Part shown: positions 16,598 to 24,489 of the stretch, one piece after another
Layout: each line of letters starts with the position of its first letter
Position numbering within the stretch: position 1 is the stretch's first letter
Source of the DNA: a virus
Reading direction: 5' to 3' (one strand)
Virus record (IMG/VR): IMGVR_UViG_3300006735_000022
Span: 20,936-84,935 of that record
Length of the DNA: 64,000 nt
The notes under the pieces: model-generated
The model's database searches: none
What the model was told of the DNA's origin: nothing
The model's input: the letters and a program-made list of their open reading frames with translations, nothing else
Translations under genes and position numbers: made by a program

Positions 16598-17631
16598 AAG
16601 TTGGAATCATTGGTCTAGGTAGGATGGGCGAGGGTATGTCTCGCCGCATGCTAGCAGCAGGCATCGAAGTCCATGGATACAGAAACAACTACTCAAAAGC
16701 ACAGGAACAATTTGAGAAGGGTTATCTTAGTGGGGTCACCACTTCTATTCAAACCCTGACTGAAGTAGTTCATCAATCAGATAGTCAGGTTGGCAAGGCA
16801 CCTGGCATCTTCATGATGGTAGTCCCTGCAGAAAACGTTGAGGGAACCATCGATGAGTTACTACAGTTTTGTGGTGAGGGTGATATTATTATTGATCACG
16901 GCAATAGCAACTTTGCGGATTCTCGACGGAGAGCAGAAAGGCTTTCTAAGTTGGGCATCCAATATCTTGACTGTGGCACTAGTGGTGGTGTGTATGGTTT
17001 GGACCGTGGATACTGTCTTATGGTTGGTGGTTCAGATCATGCAGTATCCGTCTGCTCTCCAATCTTTAGAGCACTCGCACCTGGTATTGCCTCTGCACCC
17101 CGTACAGATCCACTCACCCATGCAACCTCTGCAGAGTATGGGTGGTTACATTGCGGGGGTCCTGGAGCAGGTCACTTTGTGAAGATGGTCCACAACGGTG
17201 TGGAGTATGGTATAATGCAAGCGTATGCTGAAGGATTCAACATCCTAAATGCAGCAAACGATGGTAGTTCTTATGTGAAAGAGGGTGATGCAGAGGTCGC
17301 TCCGATGGCGAATCCAAAGGACTACCAATACGATATTGACTGTGCTGAGGTCGCTGAGTTATGGCGTCGTGGCAGCGTGGTTGGTAGTTGGTTATTGGAT
17401 CTTACTGCGGATGTATATCGAAGCGATCCAAAGCTTGATAAGTTCCCTGGAGGAGTTTCCGACTCCGGTGAGGGTCGCTGGACTGTTCATGCCGCTGTCG
17501 ATCTGGGTGTCCCCGCTCCTGTTATTACTGAAGCGTTGTATCAACGTTTTGGTTCTCGTAAACTGGGCGATTACGCGAACAGGGTACTGAACGGTATGCG
17601 TTATATGTTCGGTGGGCACAATGTTAGATAA
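16594..17631 (+). CDS. gnd: 6-phosphogluconate dehydrogenase (decarboxylating)
   Basis: Converts 6-phosphogluconate to ribulose-5-phosphate with NADPH. Rossmann motif GIIGLGRMGEGMSRRML, CGTSGGVYGL, and active-site HCGGPGAGHFVKMVHNGVEYG split around residues 185-205. 345 aa, the short form of the family. It lies two genes after zwf, supporting a shared role in NADPH and ribose supply for phage DNA synthesis. Confidence 0.94.
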   Translation: MKVGIIGLGRMGEGMSRRMLAAGIEVHGYRNNYSKAQEQFEKGYLSGVTTSIQTLTEVVHQSDSQVGKAPGIFMMVVPAENVEGTIDELLQFCGEGDIIIDHGNSNFADSRRRAERLSKLGIQYLDCGTSGGVYGLDRGYCLMVGGSDHAVSVCSPIFRALAPGIASAPRTDPLTHATSAEYGWLHCGGPGAGHFVKMVHNGVEYGIMQAYAEGFNILNAANDGSSYVKEGDAEVAPMANPKDYQYDIDCAEVAELWRRGSVVGSWLLDLTADVYRSDPKLDKFPGGVSDSGEGRWTVHAAVDLGVPAPVITEALYQRFGSRKLGDYANRVLNGMRYMFGGHNVR

Positions 17632-17815
17632 ATCTATTATATTAGTTGCATGTTTCACCCCACTCGTAATAATTTTTATCGTTATGAAGTTAGCAGTGTG
17701 GGTTAGTGCAACCTGGTCTGAAGAGAAGTATGTCGAAGCAGAATCCAGAAAACAACACGGACCTTATGTGGCAGATGCATATGCAGATGTTGACGAGGAG
17801 GAAGAGGAATATTGA
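17621..17815 (+). CDS. Small membrane protein with acidic tail, 64 aa
   Basis: ATG at 17621 overlaps the gnd stop; a GTG at 17612 is in frame. Hydrophobic residues 6-30 (IILVACFTPLVIIFIVMKLAV) form one span, followed by a polar tail ending DVDEEEEEY. The second half overlaps the next ORF in another frame. Confidence 0.6.
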   Translation: MLDKSIILVACFTPLVIIFIVMKLAVWVSATWSEEKYVEAESRKQHGPYVADAYADVDEEEEEY

Positions 17816-17957
17816 AGTAGCAAGAATTATAGATGATGCGATTACTGATTACTACTCTTCTCTAGGTCTACCTGTTCCTAATTGGAAGACAAAAAAAGAC
17901 CCTGAGTGGTGGACTAGATACCTTATAGACTTGGGTATTGAACCCCGTAATCCTTGA
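17730..17957 (+). CDS. Small protein overlapping the previous gene, about 75 aa
   Basis: The unique part after 17815 (NIEVARIIDDAITDYYSSLG, then VPNWKTKKDPEWWTRYL) looks coding. Starts are possible at 17706, 17730, 17781 and 17787; I prefer 17730 because GAAGAGAAG lies just upstream. The overlap with the membrane protein is then 86 bases. No family recognised. Its stop overlaps a TTG start. Confidence 0.55.
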   Translation: MSKQNPENNTDLMWQMHMQMLTRRKRNIEVARIIDDAITDYYSSLGLPVPNWKTKKDPEWWTRYLIDLGIEPRNP

Positions 17958-18097
17958 ACTTATTATTACGACCACTTGACAATGTAACTGACCCAGTTTG
18001 GAGTGTGATTATATCAATCATACTCCTTCTTGTTGCTGTTTTATATGTTGTGATCTATATACTAAAGATTGACCAGAAAGAAAGTGGAGATCCCTAA
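17954..18097 (+). CDS. 47-aa single-span membrane peptide, TTG start
   Basis: TTG at 17954 overlaps the previous TGA. The frame gives NLLLRPLDNVTDPVWSVI, then a strong span of Ile/Leu/Val residues about 18-38, and a short charged tail (KIDQKESGDP). It fills the gap before the Pro-rich protein gene. Function unknown. Confidence 0.6.
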   Translation: MNLLLRPLDNVTDPVWSVIISIILLLVAVLYVVIYILKIDQKESGDP

Positions 18098-18851
18098 TAT
18101 ATCAGTAAGGGGTTTTGGTATTCCAACCTTACAGGTAGGACAACTGGACATCAGAGATATCAGAACGCAGTCACCACCTGCTTGGTCTATCTCTCCACCC
18201 ACGGCAGTGCCCATCTACCCACCAGTCACTGAGAGTGTGGGTGTTCCCATTGTCAATGTTCCTGGATGTGTTGAGGCACACAGGGATAGTGGTGAGAATC
18301 AGAATCTAAAGAACGAGGATAAAGAGGGGACCTTAGTATATTGTGATGCTGGCACACCTTCTTTCAGTCCTATTGACTATGATACAAATAAACTAGACAT
18401 CAAACAGGGGACACCTCCTCCCCCTATTGTTCCACCTAGTAAGACACCGGAGCAGACGACACCACAGACTCCAGGCATACCAAAACGACCCTCATGTAAA
18501 GAGGGTGAGCAGTATAATCAAGCAAAGAGAGTTTGTGAGATCATTCAGGTACCTCCTAAGGTAGAAGAAGAGATACCTTGGACTGAGCAGTACCTACCGT
18601 CACCAGCAGCGGTAACTACTACCGCCTCAATCGCTGTAGTTGCGACGACTTCTGCACTGCTCGCAAAACCTCTCGCTGATCTTCTGTTGAAAGTGGTGAA
18701 ACCTGTAACGAAGAAGATTGTGAAGAAGATTGCCGCAATACGGAAGAAGAAGATCCCGGTACTATCGGTTTCGTCTCGCCGGGCTGAACAACGGGAGCGG
18801 AACCAGGCGATTCAGAAGTTGAAGTCCGCCCTCCGCCAGCGGAAGAGATAG
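18084..18851 (+). CDS. Pro-rich anchored protein, about 255 aa
   Basis: Starts at GTG 18084 (or TTG 18069). The N-terminal third is beta/Pro-rich with EIPNISVRGFGIPTLQVG, a pattern I recall in cyanophages. A Pro/Thr linker follows, then a two-Cys segment (CKEGEQYNQAKRVCE) near residue 155, a hydrophobic span near 190-210 and a strongly basic C-terminus. This suggests a membrane- or virion-anchored protein. The last 230 bases overlap the convergent minus-strand gene. Confidence 0.65.
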   Translation: MEIPNISVRGFGIPTLQVGQLDIRDIRTQSPPAWSISPPTAVPIYPPVTESVGVPIVNVPGCVEAHRDSGENQNLKNEDKEGTLVYCDAGTPSFSPIDYDTNKLDIKQGTPPPPIVPPSKTPEQTTPQTPGIPKRPSCKEGEQYNQAKRVCEIIQVPPKVEEEIPWTEQYLPSPAAVTTTASIAVVATTSALLAKPLADLLLKVVKPVTKKIVKKIAAIRKKKIPVLSVSSRRAEQRERNQAIQKLKSALRQRKR

Positions 18852-19638
18852 GTTGTGGAATAGTATGACGGTGTGGTCTAATAGCATCAATACTATCTAC
18901 CATTACATCTGCACAGATGGCAGCATACTTTGTTCCAGGTCTAAAATAAATTCCTGCCTTCTTCAATTCGCCACAATTTTTTAGTCTCGCAATCTCAAAG
19001 TCGAGACGTTTGTTGGCAACCAACTGTTCCTGTAATGAGATTTGAGTCTCTGCTGCTCTCTTACAACGTGCCTGTAATCCTCCATCTAGAGGTAGAGATA
19101 GTGTGGCAGAGAGACCAATGCTAGTGCTATAGTTATCTTTCTGTCCTGTGCGAACTGGTTTCCTCCAGACTTCACGTCCAGGATTGTCTGGGATACCATC
19201 TCCTTGCATCTCCATGACAGTGATAGTCATGTCTGCACCATCTTCAAACCACCTAGTACCATCTTCTTTGGTGGTGGTGTTGTAGTGTGGTTCCCAAGGA
19301 TAGTTTTTTACATTTCTCTGAACCTCAACTAACCGTCCATCAAAATCGGTCATGTCATATTGAGGTTCAAAGTACATTGACTCGAACGGATCCTTCTTGG
19401 ATTGTGCGTGTGTAATGTAAGGTGTAAAGTTGGCAGTGGGACCTTGGCAACTGATCCCTCCGCCATAAGTGTTAGTAATATATGGACCTTGTAATACCTG
19501 AATGGCTTGGTTGGTCACCGAGCCAGAGCTATTCGCTATCGGATTTGCTGTTGCACTTACACCCCCGACACCTTCCGCCAGTGTGGCAGGGGCAATCGCA
19601 AGTTGAGTTAGACATAGGACTACTGGGTAAAGATACTT
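18619..19638 (-). CDS. Predicted secreted protein without a visible start codon, about 340 aa
   Basis: The frame is open well upstream, but protein-like sequence begins at KYLYPVVLCLTQLAIAPATLA, a signal peptide ending before EGVGGVSATANPIA. No ATG, GTG or TTG lies near it in this frame; the codon where Met is expected is AAG at 19638. The mature part has Tyr/Asn-rich beta segments, a Cys pair in a helical region (RLKNCGELKKAG to ICADV) and a Ser-rich tail. It overlaps the end of the upstream secreted gene and 233 bases of the opposing gene. A lost start codon, rare initiation or sequence error are all possible. Confidence 0.6.
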   Translation of the reverse strand, partial: KYLYPVVLCLTQLAIAPATLAEGVGGVSATANPIANSSGSVTNQAIQVLQGPYITNTYGGGISCQGPTANFTPYITHAQSKKDPFESMYFEPQYDMTDFDGRLVEVQRNVKNYPWEPHYNTTTKEDGTRWFEDGADMTITVMEMQGDGIPDNPGREVWRKPVRTGQKDNYSTSIGLSATLSLPLDGGLQARCKRAAETQISLQEQLVANKRLDFEIARLKNCGELKKAGIYFRPGTKYAAICADVMVDSIDAIRPHRHTIPQPISSAGGGRTSTSESPGSAPVVQPGETKPIVPGSSSSVLRQSSSQSSSLQVSPLSTEDQREVLRAVQKSSQLQRLRR

Positions 19639-20072
19639 GTGGTGTCGGTTACGCTTGTAACCTCGGTCACTCTTTGGATGACCGTTTGATTTGAAATGCC
19701 CGGACCTCGATACGTTTGAGTGAACTGAAACGCTTCTCCGGGATTTGTTATTTTGAACTGAGGTGAGTTTGCGAAATCCAAAGCCGACTGGGTTGAGGTT
19801 ACCTGTCCTTCGACTCCTCCCATTGGACTCACTGTCACTGTTGATGTATTGGCTGGTGGTGCTAGAGAACTGTTCCCGTTGTCCACGTTCACGCCGGTTA
19901 CGGAGTATTCCCATCCTGTTGAATAATCTATAGAGTTGATCGTTTCAGTCACCTTTGAAGTGGTTTCCGTGTGACTAGTCATGCTTCCTTGTGTAAAATT
20001 AGGCACAACTGGCACGGAATACCCTGGCGAAGCAATACTAAGCAACGCCAGTGTTGCTAGTATCTGTTTCAT
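19620..20072 (-). CDS. Predicted secreted protein, 150 aa
   Basis: Signal peptide MKQILATLALLSIASPGYS, then VPVVPNFTQGSMTSHTETTS and a Thr/Ser/Val-rich beta-type sequence ending GISNQTVIQRVTEV. No Cys in the mature protein. It sits two bases downstream of another secreted gene, in a minus-strand set of three inside a plus-strand region. Similar trios are familiar to me from T4-like cyanophages. Function unknown. Confidence 0.7.
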   Translation of the reverse strand: MKQILATLALLSIASPGYSVPVVPNFTQGSMTSHTETTSKVTETINSIDYSTGWEYSVTGVNVDNGNSSLAPPANTSTVTVSPMGGVEGQVTSTQSALDFANSPQFKITNPGEAFQFTQTYRGPGISNQTVIQRVTEVTSVTDTTSIFTQ

Positions 20073-20074
20073 TT

Positions 20075-20569
20075 TTACCGTACGGTAACTTCGGTAACAA
20101 ATTGGCCGGTGGCACTTGTACCAGCTCCACCCGGCGTCAAGGTAACAACACCTGCTGAAGTAATAGTACCGGCGAGGTCACCTGCAGATCCTGCTGCCGT
20201 ACTAGTTTGACTAGAGTAAGGACTCACAGCACCAACGGAAGGAGCTGTTGTGGTGATGGCATCTCCGGCAGTGTAAGAAGAACTGAAGGAGAAAGCACTA
20301 CCAGCGGTTTGCTGAGTAGCAGTGATAGTTGCAGGAGCAGCAACACCATTCGACCCGATGGTTCCCAGTCCTCCCACTACACCAGCCGTGGTGCCGTCTG
20401 AAGTCGTCACGCCGTTTCCGGAAATCGCAAGTGAGTTACCAATTCGCTGCACATTAGTTGCAGCAGCATCAACGGTGAGTTGTGTAGAGGTAGTCATGCG
20501 GTGCGTTAGGTCTGCCTTTGCGGCACCACCCATAGCCAGCAGAGCTACAATAAAAAGTAATCCTTTCAT
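20075..20569 (-). CDS. Predicted secreted Ala/Thr/Gly-rich protein, 164 aa
   Basis: Signal peptide MKGLLFIVALLAMGGAAKA, then DLTHRMTTSTQLTVDAAATN and repeated short beta-type segments. Low complexity, no Cys. First gene of the minus-strand trio. A 60-base AT-rich divergent space separates it from talC and must hold the promoters for both directions. Confidence 0.7.
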   Translation of the reverse strand: MKGLLFIVALLAMGGAAKADLTHRMTTSTQLTVDAAATNVQRIGNSLAISGNGVTTSDGTTAGVVGGLGTIGSNGVAAPATITATQQTAGSAFSFSSSYTAGDAITTTAPSVGAVSPYSSQTSTAAGSAGDLAGTITSAGVVTLTPGGAGTSATGQFVTEVTVR

Positions 20570-20629
20570 TGATACTCAGATATTATGCTGTACTGTATAT
20601 ATGATATATAGATGGCGCTCTTCATTATT

Positions 20630-21283
20630 ATGAAAATTTTTCTGGACACTGCGGATACTGAAGTCATCAATCGCCACATGCACACTGGATTGATTGATGG
20701 AGTTACAACTAACCCCACATTGATGCTGAAGAGTGGTAGATGTCCTGACGATGTTTACCAGGAACTCATTGACATGGGTCTCACCGATGTCAGCATGGAG
20801 GTGGGTGGTAATGCAATGGAGATGCATGAAGAAGGTTTCCGTCTCGCCAAAAAATTCGGATCCTGTGCTACAATCAAAGTTCCATGTACCCCTGATGGTC
20901 TCTGGGTATGTAAGCAACTTTCAAGAGAACTGATCAAGGTCAACGTCACCCTGATCTTTAGTGCTGCTCAGGCAATCCTTGCTGCCAAAGCAGGTGCTAC
21001 ATACGTTTCCCCATTCGTGGGTCGCTATGATGACAACAGCATTAGTGGTCTCGAACTTGTCCGATCTATTAGTGAGTTGTATGCTCGCCAAAGTGTGAGG
21101 ACTAAGGTGCTTGCAGCATCTCTCCGTGATGTGTATAAGGTTACTCGCTGTTTCTATAATGGAGCAGACATTGTGACCATGCCGCCAGCAATTTTTGAGA
21201 AGATGTATAACCATGTTCTGACTGACGCTGGGTTGGCAATCTTCAACGATAACTTGGACGAAATCCGTAATGCGAATCATTGA
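20630..21283 (+). CDS. talC: Transaldolase (TalC/FSA type)
   Basis: Transfers a dihydroxyacetone unit in the non-oxidative pentose phosphate pathway. FLDTADTEVI, VTTNPTLM, TIKVPCTPDG with the Schiff-base Lys, NVTLIFSAAQAI and SPFVGRYDD are all visible. 217 aa, the short TalC form used by cyanophages. The family start is MKIFLDTAD at 20630, although the ORF is open from 20612. It overlaps the dioxygenase gene by 14 bases. Confidence 0.95.
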   Translation: MKIFLDTADTEVINRHMHTGLIDGVTTNPTLMLKSGRCPDDVYQELIDMGLTDVSMEVGGNAMEMHEEGFRLAKKFGSCATIKVPCTPDGLWVCKQLSRELIKVNVTLIFSAAQAILAAKAGATYVSPFVGRYDDNSISGLELVRSISELYARQSVRTKVLAASLRDVYKVTRCFYNGADIVTMPPAIFEKMYNHVLTDAGLAIFNDNLDEIRNANH

Positions 21284-21824
21284 TTATCCTGTTTCTGAAG
21301 ATTTGATCGACCAATGTATTGGAGAGATCAATAGTAAGAAGAAACATGATTGCTGGGGAGTCAGCAAGTGGAAGTGGGGTGCCACACTCCAGACTCTTTC
21401 TATGAAGAGTTTTTGTCTGTCGGCAAAACCATGCACAGATATCTACAAGCGGTTGAGGAATGAGACCTCACCTTGGTTACCATTTGTGCCTACTGCTATC
21501 AACTACCATGTGTGGTTGCCTGGTTCTGGTATCAACTGGCATAATGATGGTGACTATGTGTATGGTGCCACTCTCCACTTGACTGATTGGCCTGCTGAAC
21601 ATGGTGGTCTCTTCTTGTGGAAGGATCATGATGATAAGTTGCATACAATTCAACCCAAAAGAAACATCCTAGTAATCAATGAGGGTGAAGAAAGGCATGC
21701 AGTGACACCTACATGTGTTACTGAGAAAGAAGCTGGTCTTAGAATGTCAGTACAACTATTCTGTACAAAGGAATCTGCTTACCGTATTAGAGGAACTAAC
21801 ACCGGAGGAGGTACGAAGGTCTAA
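21270..21824 (+). CDS. 2OG-Fe(II) oxygenase-like protein, 184 aa
   Basis: Double-stranded beta-helix with the iron triad H91-x-D93 (NWHNDGDYVYGAT) and H143 (EERHAVTP), then an Arg in LRMSVQLF that should bind 2-oxoglutarate. GGLFLW is the typical strand after the HxD. The substrate cannot be inferred. It overlaps talC by 14 bases and the next gene by one. Confidence 0.8.
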   Translation: MRIIDYPVSEDLIDQCIGEINSKKKHDCWGVSKWKWGATLQTLSMKSFCLSAKPCTDIYKRLRNETSPWLPFVPTAINYHVWLPGSGINWHNDGDYVYGATLHLTDWPAEHGGLFLWKDHDDKLHTIQPKRNILVINEGEERHAVTPTCVTEKEAGLRMSVQLFCTKESAYRIRGTNTGGGTKV

Positions 21825-22087
21825 TGGAACATAGATTCAAATGCTTGCAATGTAATAAAGAAATGGAAGACCTCGGTAGGTTTACTACCTGTGGTTGCCC
21901 TAATGTGATGTCGTATTATAATGGTAAGATTACTGCCATGGATCTTGAGATGGTGGTTGAGGTAGCAATCCCTCAGCGTACCCCTGAGGTCCATAAACCA
22001 TCCAGTTATCTGAAACCCGAAGACCTCCAGTATCAGGAGCAAAGGAAGCAGAGGAAGGTACGTAGATTGCAATATGATGTGCGATAA
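21824..22087 (+). CDS. Small zinc-ribbon-like protein, 87 aa
   Basis: N-terminal FKCLQCNKEM and TTCGCPNVM give two Cys pairs, a likely zinc knuckle. The C-terminus is charged (QEQRKQRKVRRLQYDVR). The start overlaps the previous stop by one base. Nucleic-acid binding is possible. Late and early promoter elements begin at its 3' end. Confidence 0.6.
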   Translation: MEHRFKCLQCNKEMEDLGRFTTCGCPNVMSYYNGKITAMDLEMVVEVAIPQRTPEVHKPSSYLKPEDLQYQEQRKQRKVRRLQYDVR

Positions 22088-22090
22088 ATA
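22084..22090 (+). promoter_or_regulatory. Late-promoter box ATAAATA
   Basis: ATAAATA overlapping the stop of the zinc-ribbon gene and directly abutting the -35 of the early promoter at 22091. It could drive the downstream glycan cluster late in infection. Confidence 0.5.
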
Positions 22091-22119
22091 TTGACAAGAC
22101 CCCTTGGGTCTACTATACT
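22091..22119 (+). promoter_or_regulatory. Sigma70-type early promoter upstream of the glycan cluster
   Basis: TTGACA at 22091-22096, a 17-base spacer and TATACT at 22114-22119. The spacer holds the inverted repeat GACCC-CTT-GGGTC (22098-22110), a possible operator or pause hairpin. The ATG at 22141 follows 22 bases later. The strength and position suggest it starts transcription of the long plus-strand glycan gene run. Confidence 0.75.
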
Positions 22120-22140
22120 ATTGTCAAATACGCTCTCCCA

Positions 22141-22368
22141 ATGTCCAGAGGATTATTCCTTTCCAAGTTCAAAAACTACACTCAAATCTTGGTTGCTGCT
22201 GTAGAGGAAAAAACTGATCTAGAATTTGATCACCCCTCCCTCTACGAAAACTTGATTACTCACTACAAAGATCAAGAAGTTTACTTCTATGAGGATCAAG
22301 AAAAAAACTACGATGTAGTGATCGACAAGTTGGAGTATGATCTTTTGAACTCAGGTGTAATGGGATGA
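22141..22368 (+). CDS. Small protein of unknown function, 75 aa
   Basis: First gene after the strong promoter. Helical N-terminus (SRGLFLSKFKNYTQILVAAV) and an acidic, Tyr-rich C-terminal half (VYFYEDQEKNYDVVIDKLEY). No family recognised. The stop overlaps the PMI-cupin start. Confidence 0.6.
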   Translation: MSRGLFLSKFKNYTQILVAAVEEKTDLEFDHPSLYENLITHYKDQEVYFYEDQEKNYDVVIDKLEYDLLNSGVMG

Positions 22369-22724
22369 GGGAAGATCGCCCTTGGGGTTGGTATGAAACT
22401 ATTGAGGATGGCGAAGGATACAGAGTAAAAAAAATCCACGTCAATCCAGGGCAACGTTTCTCACTACAATTCCATAGAAAAAGATCCGAACATTGGGTCA
22501 TCATTGATGGTTCAGGTATGGTAACTCTTGGCAACTGTGACCACGATGCTAGACCTGGCAGTTGCTTTACCATAGGTATTGAGCAACGGCATCGTGCCAC
22601 AGCAAGTGAGGATGGTCTCACTTTTATTGAGGTGCAAAGAGGTGAGTGTAGTGAGAGAGATATTGTTAGACTAGAAGATGACTACGGTCGTCACGCACCG
22701 ACCTTTCTGGAATTGTTGACATGA
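22365..22724 (+). CDS. Type II mannose-6-phosphate isomerase cupin, 119 aa
   Basis: RPWGWYETIEDGEGYRVKKI, then VNPGQRFSLQFHRKRSEHW and GSCFTIGIEQRHRATA give the conserved cupin metal site with its His residues. It corresponds to the isomerase domain of bifunctional ManC/AlgA proteins without the guanylyltransferase part. It would interconvert fructose-6-P and mannose-6-P and feed GDP-mannose, the substrate of the GDP-mannose epimerase encoded at 25781. Confidence 0.85.
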   Translation: MREDRPWGWYETIEDGEGYRVKKIHVNPGQRFSLQFHRKRSEHWVIIDGSGMVTLGNCDHDARPGSCFTIGIEQRHRATASEDGLTFIEVQRGECSERDIVRLEDDYGRHAPTFLELLT

Positions 22725-23665
22725 CATATATGGTGACCGGCGGTGCCGGGTTCATCGGGAGTAACTTCTTACACTTCCTTCGTAAGAGAACTGATGAAGA
22801 GATTGTTGTTATTGATAACCTGACATATGCTGCTGACCTGAGGTTCATCCCTAGGTCACAGCAGTTCAAGTTTGAATGGTGTGACATTACAAATGAAGAG
22901 CATGTTCACTTCTTATTTGAGAAGTATGCTCCAAGAAAGATATGGCACTTTGCTGCTGAGAGTCATGTAGATAATAGTATTACCAACTACAGACCATTCT
23001 TAGAATCAAATGTTGTTGGTACTATCAATCTACTCAACGCATCCCTGAACATGGGGATCGAAAAGTTCCATCACATTTCTACTGATGAGGTGTATGGATC
23101 TCTTGAGTATGATGACATAGAACTCTTTACTGAAGAGACTCCATACAATCCTAGGAACCCATACTCTGCGAGCAAGGCAGCATCAGATCATTATGTCAAG
23201 ACATGGCACAACACATATGATCTACCGTATCTGATTACCAACTGTAGTAATAACTATGGAAGGCATCAGCACGAAGAGAAACTGATTCCTAAGATTATCA
23301 AACGTGCCATGAAGGATAACATCACCTACATGTATGGTGGTGGTCAACAGATTCGTGACTGGTTGTCTGTGGTAGATCACTGCAAAGCAATCTGGTCTCT
23401 GGAAGAACACGGTATCATCAACGATCAATTCAATATTGGTGGTGGATGTGAGATGAGAAACATTGATGTCACCAAGATGGTGCTTGATATTATCGATAAA
23501 CCTTATGGTCTTATTGGTATCTCAGATCAAAGACCGGGACAGGACAAGCGGTATGCCATAGATCATGGTAAAATAACAAGGACTACGGGGTGGGAACCCG
23601 AAATTGAATTTGAACTTGGATTGCGAGCAACTGTATCATGGTACTTAGAAAGATGGGGAATGTGA
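22721..23665 (+). CDS. rfbB: dTDP-glucose 4,6-dehydratase-family SDR
   Basis: Extended SDR with MVTGGAGFIGSNF (NAD binding), HFAAESHVDNSI, STDEVYGSL and catalytic YSASKAASDH. NNYGRHQHEEKLIP and RDWLSVVDHC follow the RmlB pattern. 314 aa, somewhat short of the usual 350. It makes 4-keto-6-deoxy sugar nucleotides, the substrate type of the 3-dehydratase two genes on. No rmlA, rmlC or rmlD is seen, so host enzymes must complete any pathway. Confidence 0.88.
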   Translation: MTYMVTGGAGFIGSNFLHFLRKRTDEEIVVIDNLTYAADLRFIPRSQQFKFEWCDITNEEHVHFLFEKYAPRKIWHFAAESHVDNSITNYRPFLESNVVGTINLLNASLNMGIEKFHHISTDEVYGSLEYDDIELFTEETPYNPRNPYSASKAASDHYVKTWHNTYDLPYLITNCSNNYGRHQHEEKLIPKIIKRAMKDNITYMYGGGQQIRDWLSVVDHCKAIWSLEEHGIINDQFNIGGGCEMRNIDVTKMVLDIIDKPYGLIGISDQRPGQDKRYAIDHGKITRTTGWEPEIEFELGLRATVSWYLERWGM

Positions 23666-24489
23666 AATCATTCAACAGTCCAGTCACTCTCTACGGTCCT
23701 GGGTTTGTTGGCGGTAGGTATGCTGAGATGTATCCTGACACCTTGATACAGGAACGTGATGAATACAAACCAAAGACTAAGAAGATCCTCTACATGATCT
23801 CTACTGTGGACAACTACAACGTCCACAAAGAAGTTGGTTTAGATGTTGATACTAATCTCCGTGTGTTATGTGATGTCCTAGAGCATTGTCGTAACGAGGA
23901 CATAGAGTTCAACTTCATTTCATCCTGGTTTGTTTATGGTAAGGGTGGCGAGGTTCCTGCGTTTGAGGAGTCTCTATGTAATCCTACTGGGTTCTATAGC
24001 ATCACTAAAAAGTGTGCAGAAGACTTGATCAAGTCTTTCTGTGATGTATACGACATGAAGTATCGTATTCTTCGCTTGTGTAATGTGTTGGGAGATGATC
24101 CCAAAGCATCAAAGCAAAAGAATGCAATCATGTGGATGATCAATCAACTCAAAGTTGACAAACCAATCAATCTATATGATGGTGGTAGTCATCGTCGTGA
24201 CGTTATGCATGTCGATGATGTGTGTCGTGCTATCAAGATGGTGATTGATGACGGGGATTTGAATACCACATACAACATCGGGTCAGGTAAACCTACCACC
24301 ATTGCTGATCTTATTGATACTGCTGCTGCTTGCCTGGGTACTAGATCTCATATAGATAGCATCGAACCACCAAAGTTTCACAAGGATGTCCAGACTCAGG
24401 ACTTCTATCTAGATACAAGTAAACTACAGGAGTTGGGGTTCAAACCCTCCATGGATCACGTTGAGATTGTTGAGTCACTATGTCTCTGA
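23653..24489 (+). CDS. NAD-dependent sugar epimerase/dehydratase, SDR family
   Basis: Rossmann loop LYGPGFVGGRY, a variant of GxxGxxG, then ISSWFVYGKG, the YSITKKCAEDL catalytic pair (Tyr, Lys) and RRDVMHVDDVCRAI. About 278 aa. Start may be ATG 23653 or GTG 23662, the latter in a GTGA overlap. Most like sugar-nucleotide epimerases or 4-reductases. Exact product unknown. Confidence 0.8.
   Translation: MGNVKSFNSPVTLYGPGFVGGRYAEMYPDTLIQERDEYKPKTKKILYMISTVDNYNVHKEVGLDVDTNLRVLCDVLEHCRNEDIEFNFISSWFVYGKGGEVPAFEESLCNPTGFYSITKKCAEDLIKSFCDVYDMKYRILRLCNVLGDDPKASKQKNAIMWMINQLKVDKPINLYDGGSHRRDVMHVDDVCRAIKMVIDDGDLNTTYNIGSGKPTTIADLIDTAAACLGTRSHIDSIEPPKFHKDVQTQDFYLDTSKLQELGFKPSMDHVEIVESLCL

Noticed and set aside
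19639-19914. N-terminal extension of the minus-strand secreted protein back to the ATG at 19914
   Set aside because: It would bury the signal peptide, is Arg/Ser-rich without protein-like character, and lies wholly in the coding region of the upstream secreted gene.
18619-20569. Minus-strand genes as frame shadows of plus-strand genes
   Set aside because: Three clear signal peptides in a row and no good plus-strand ORF in 18852-20569 make the minus strand the coding one.
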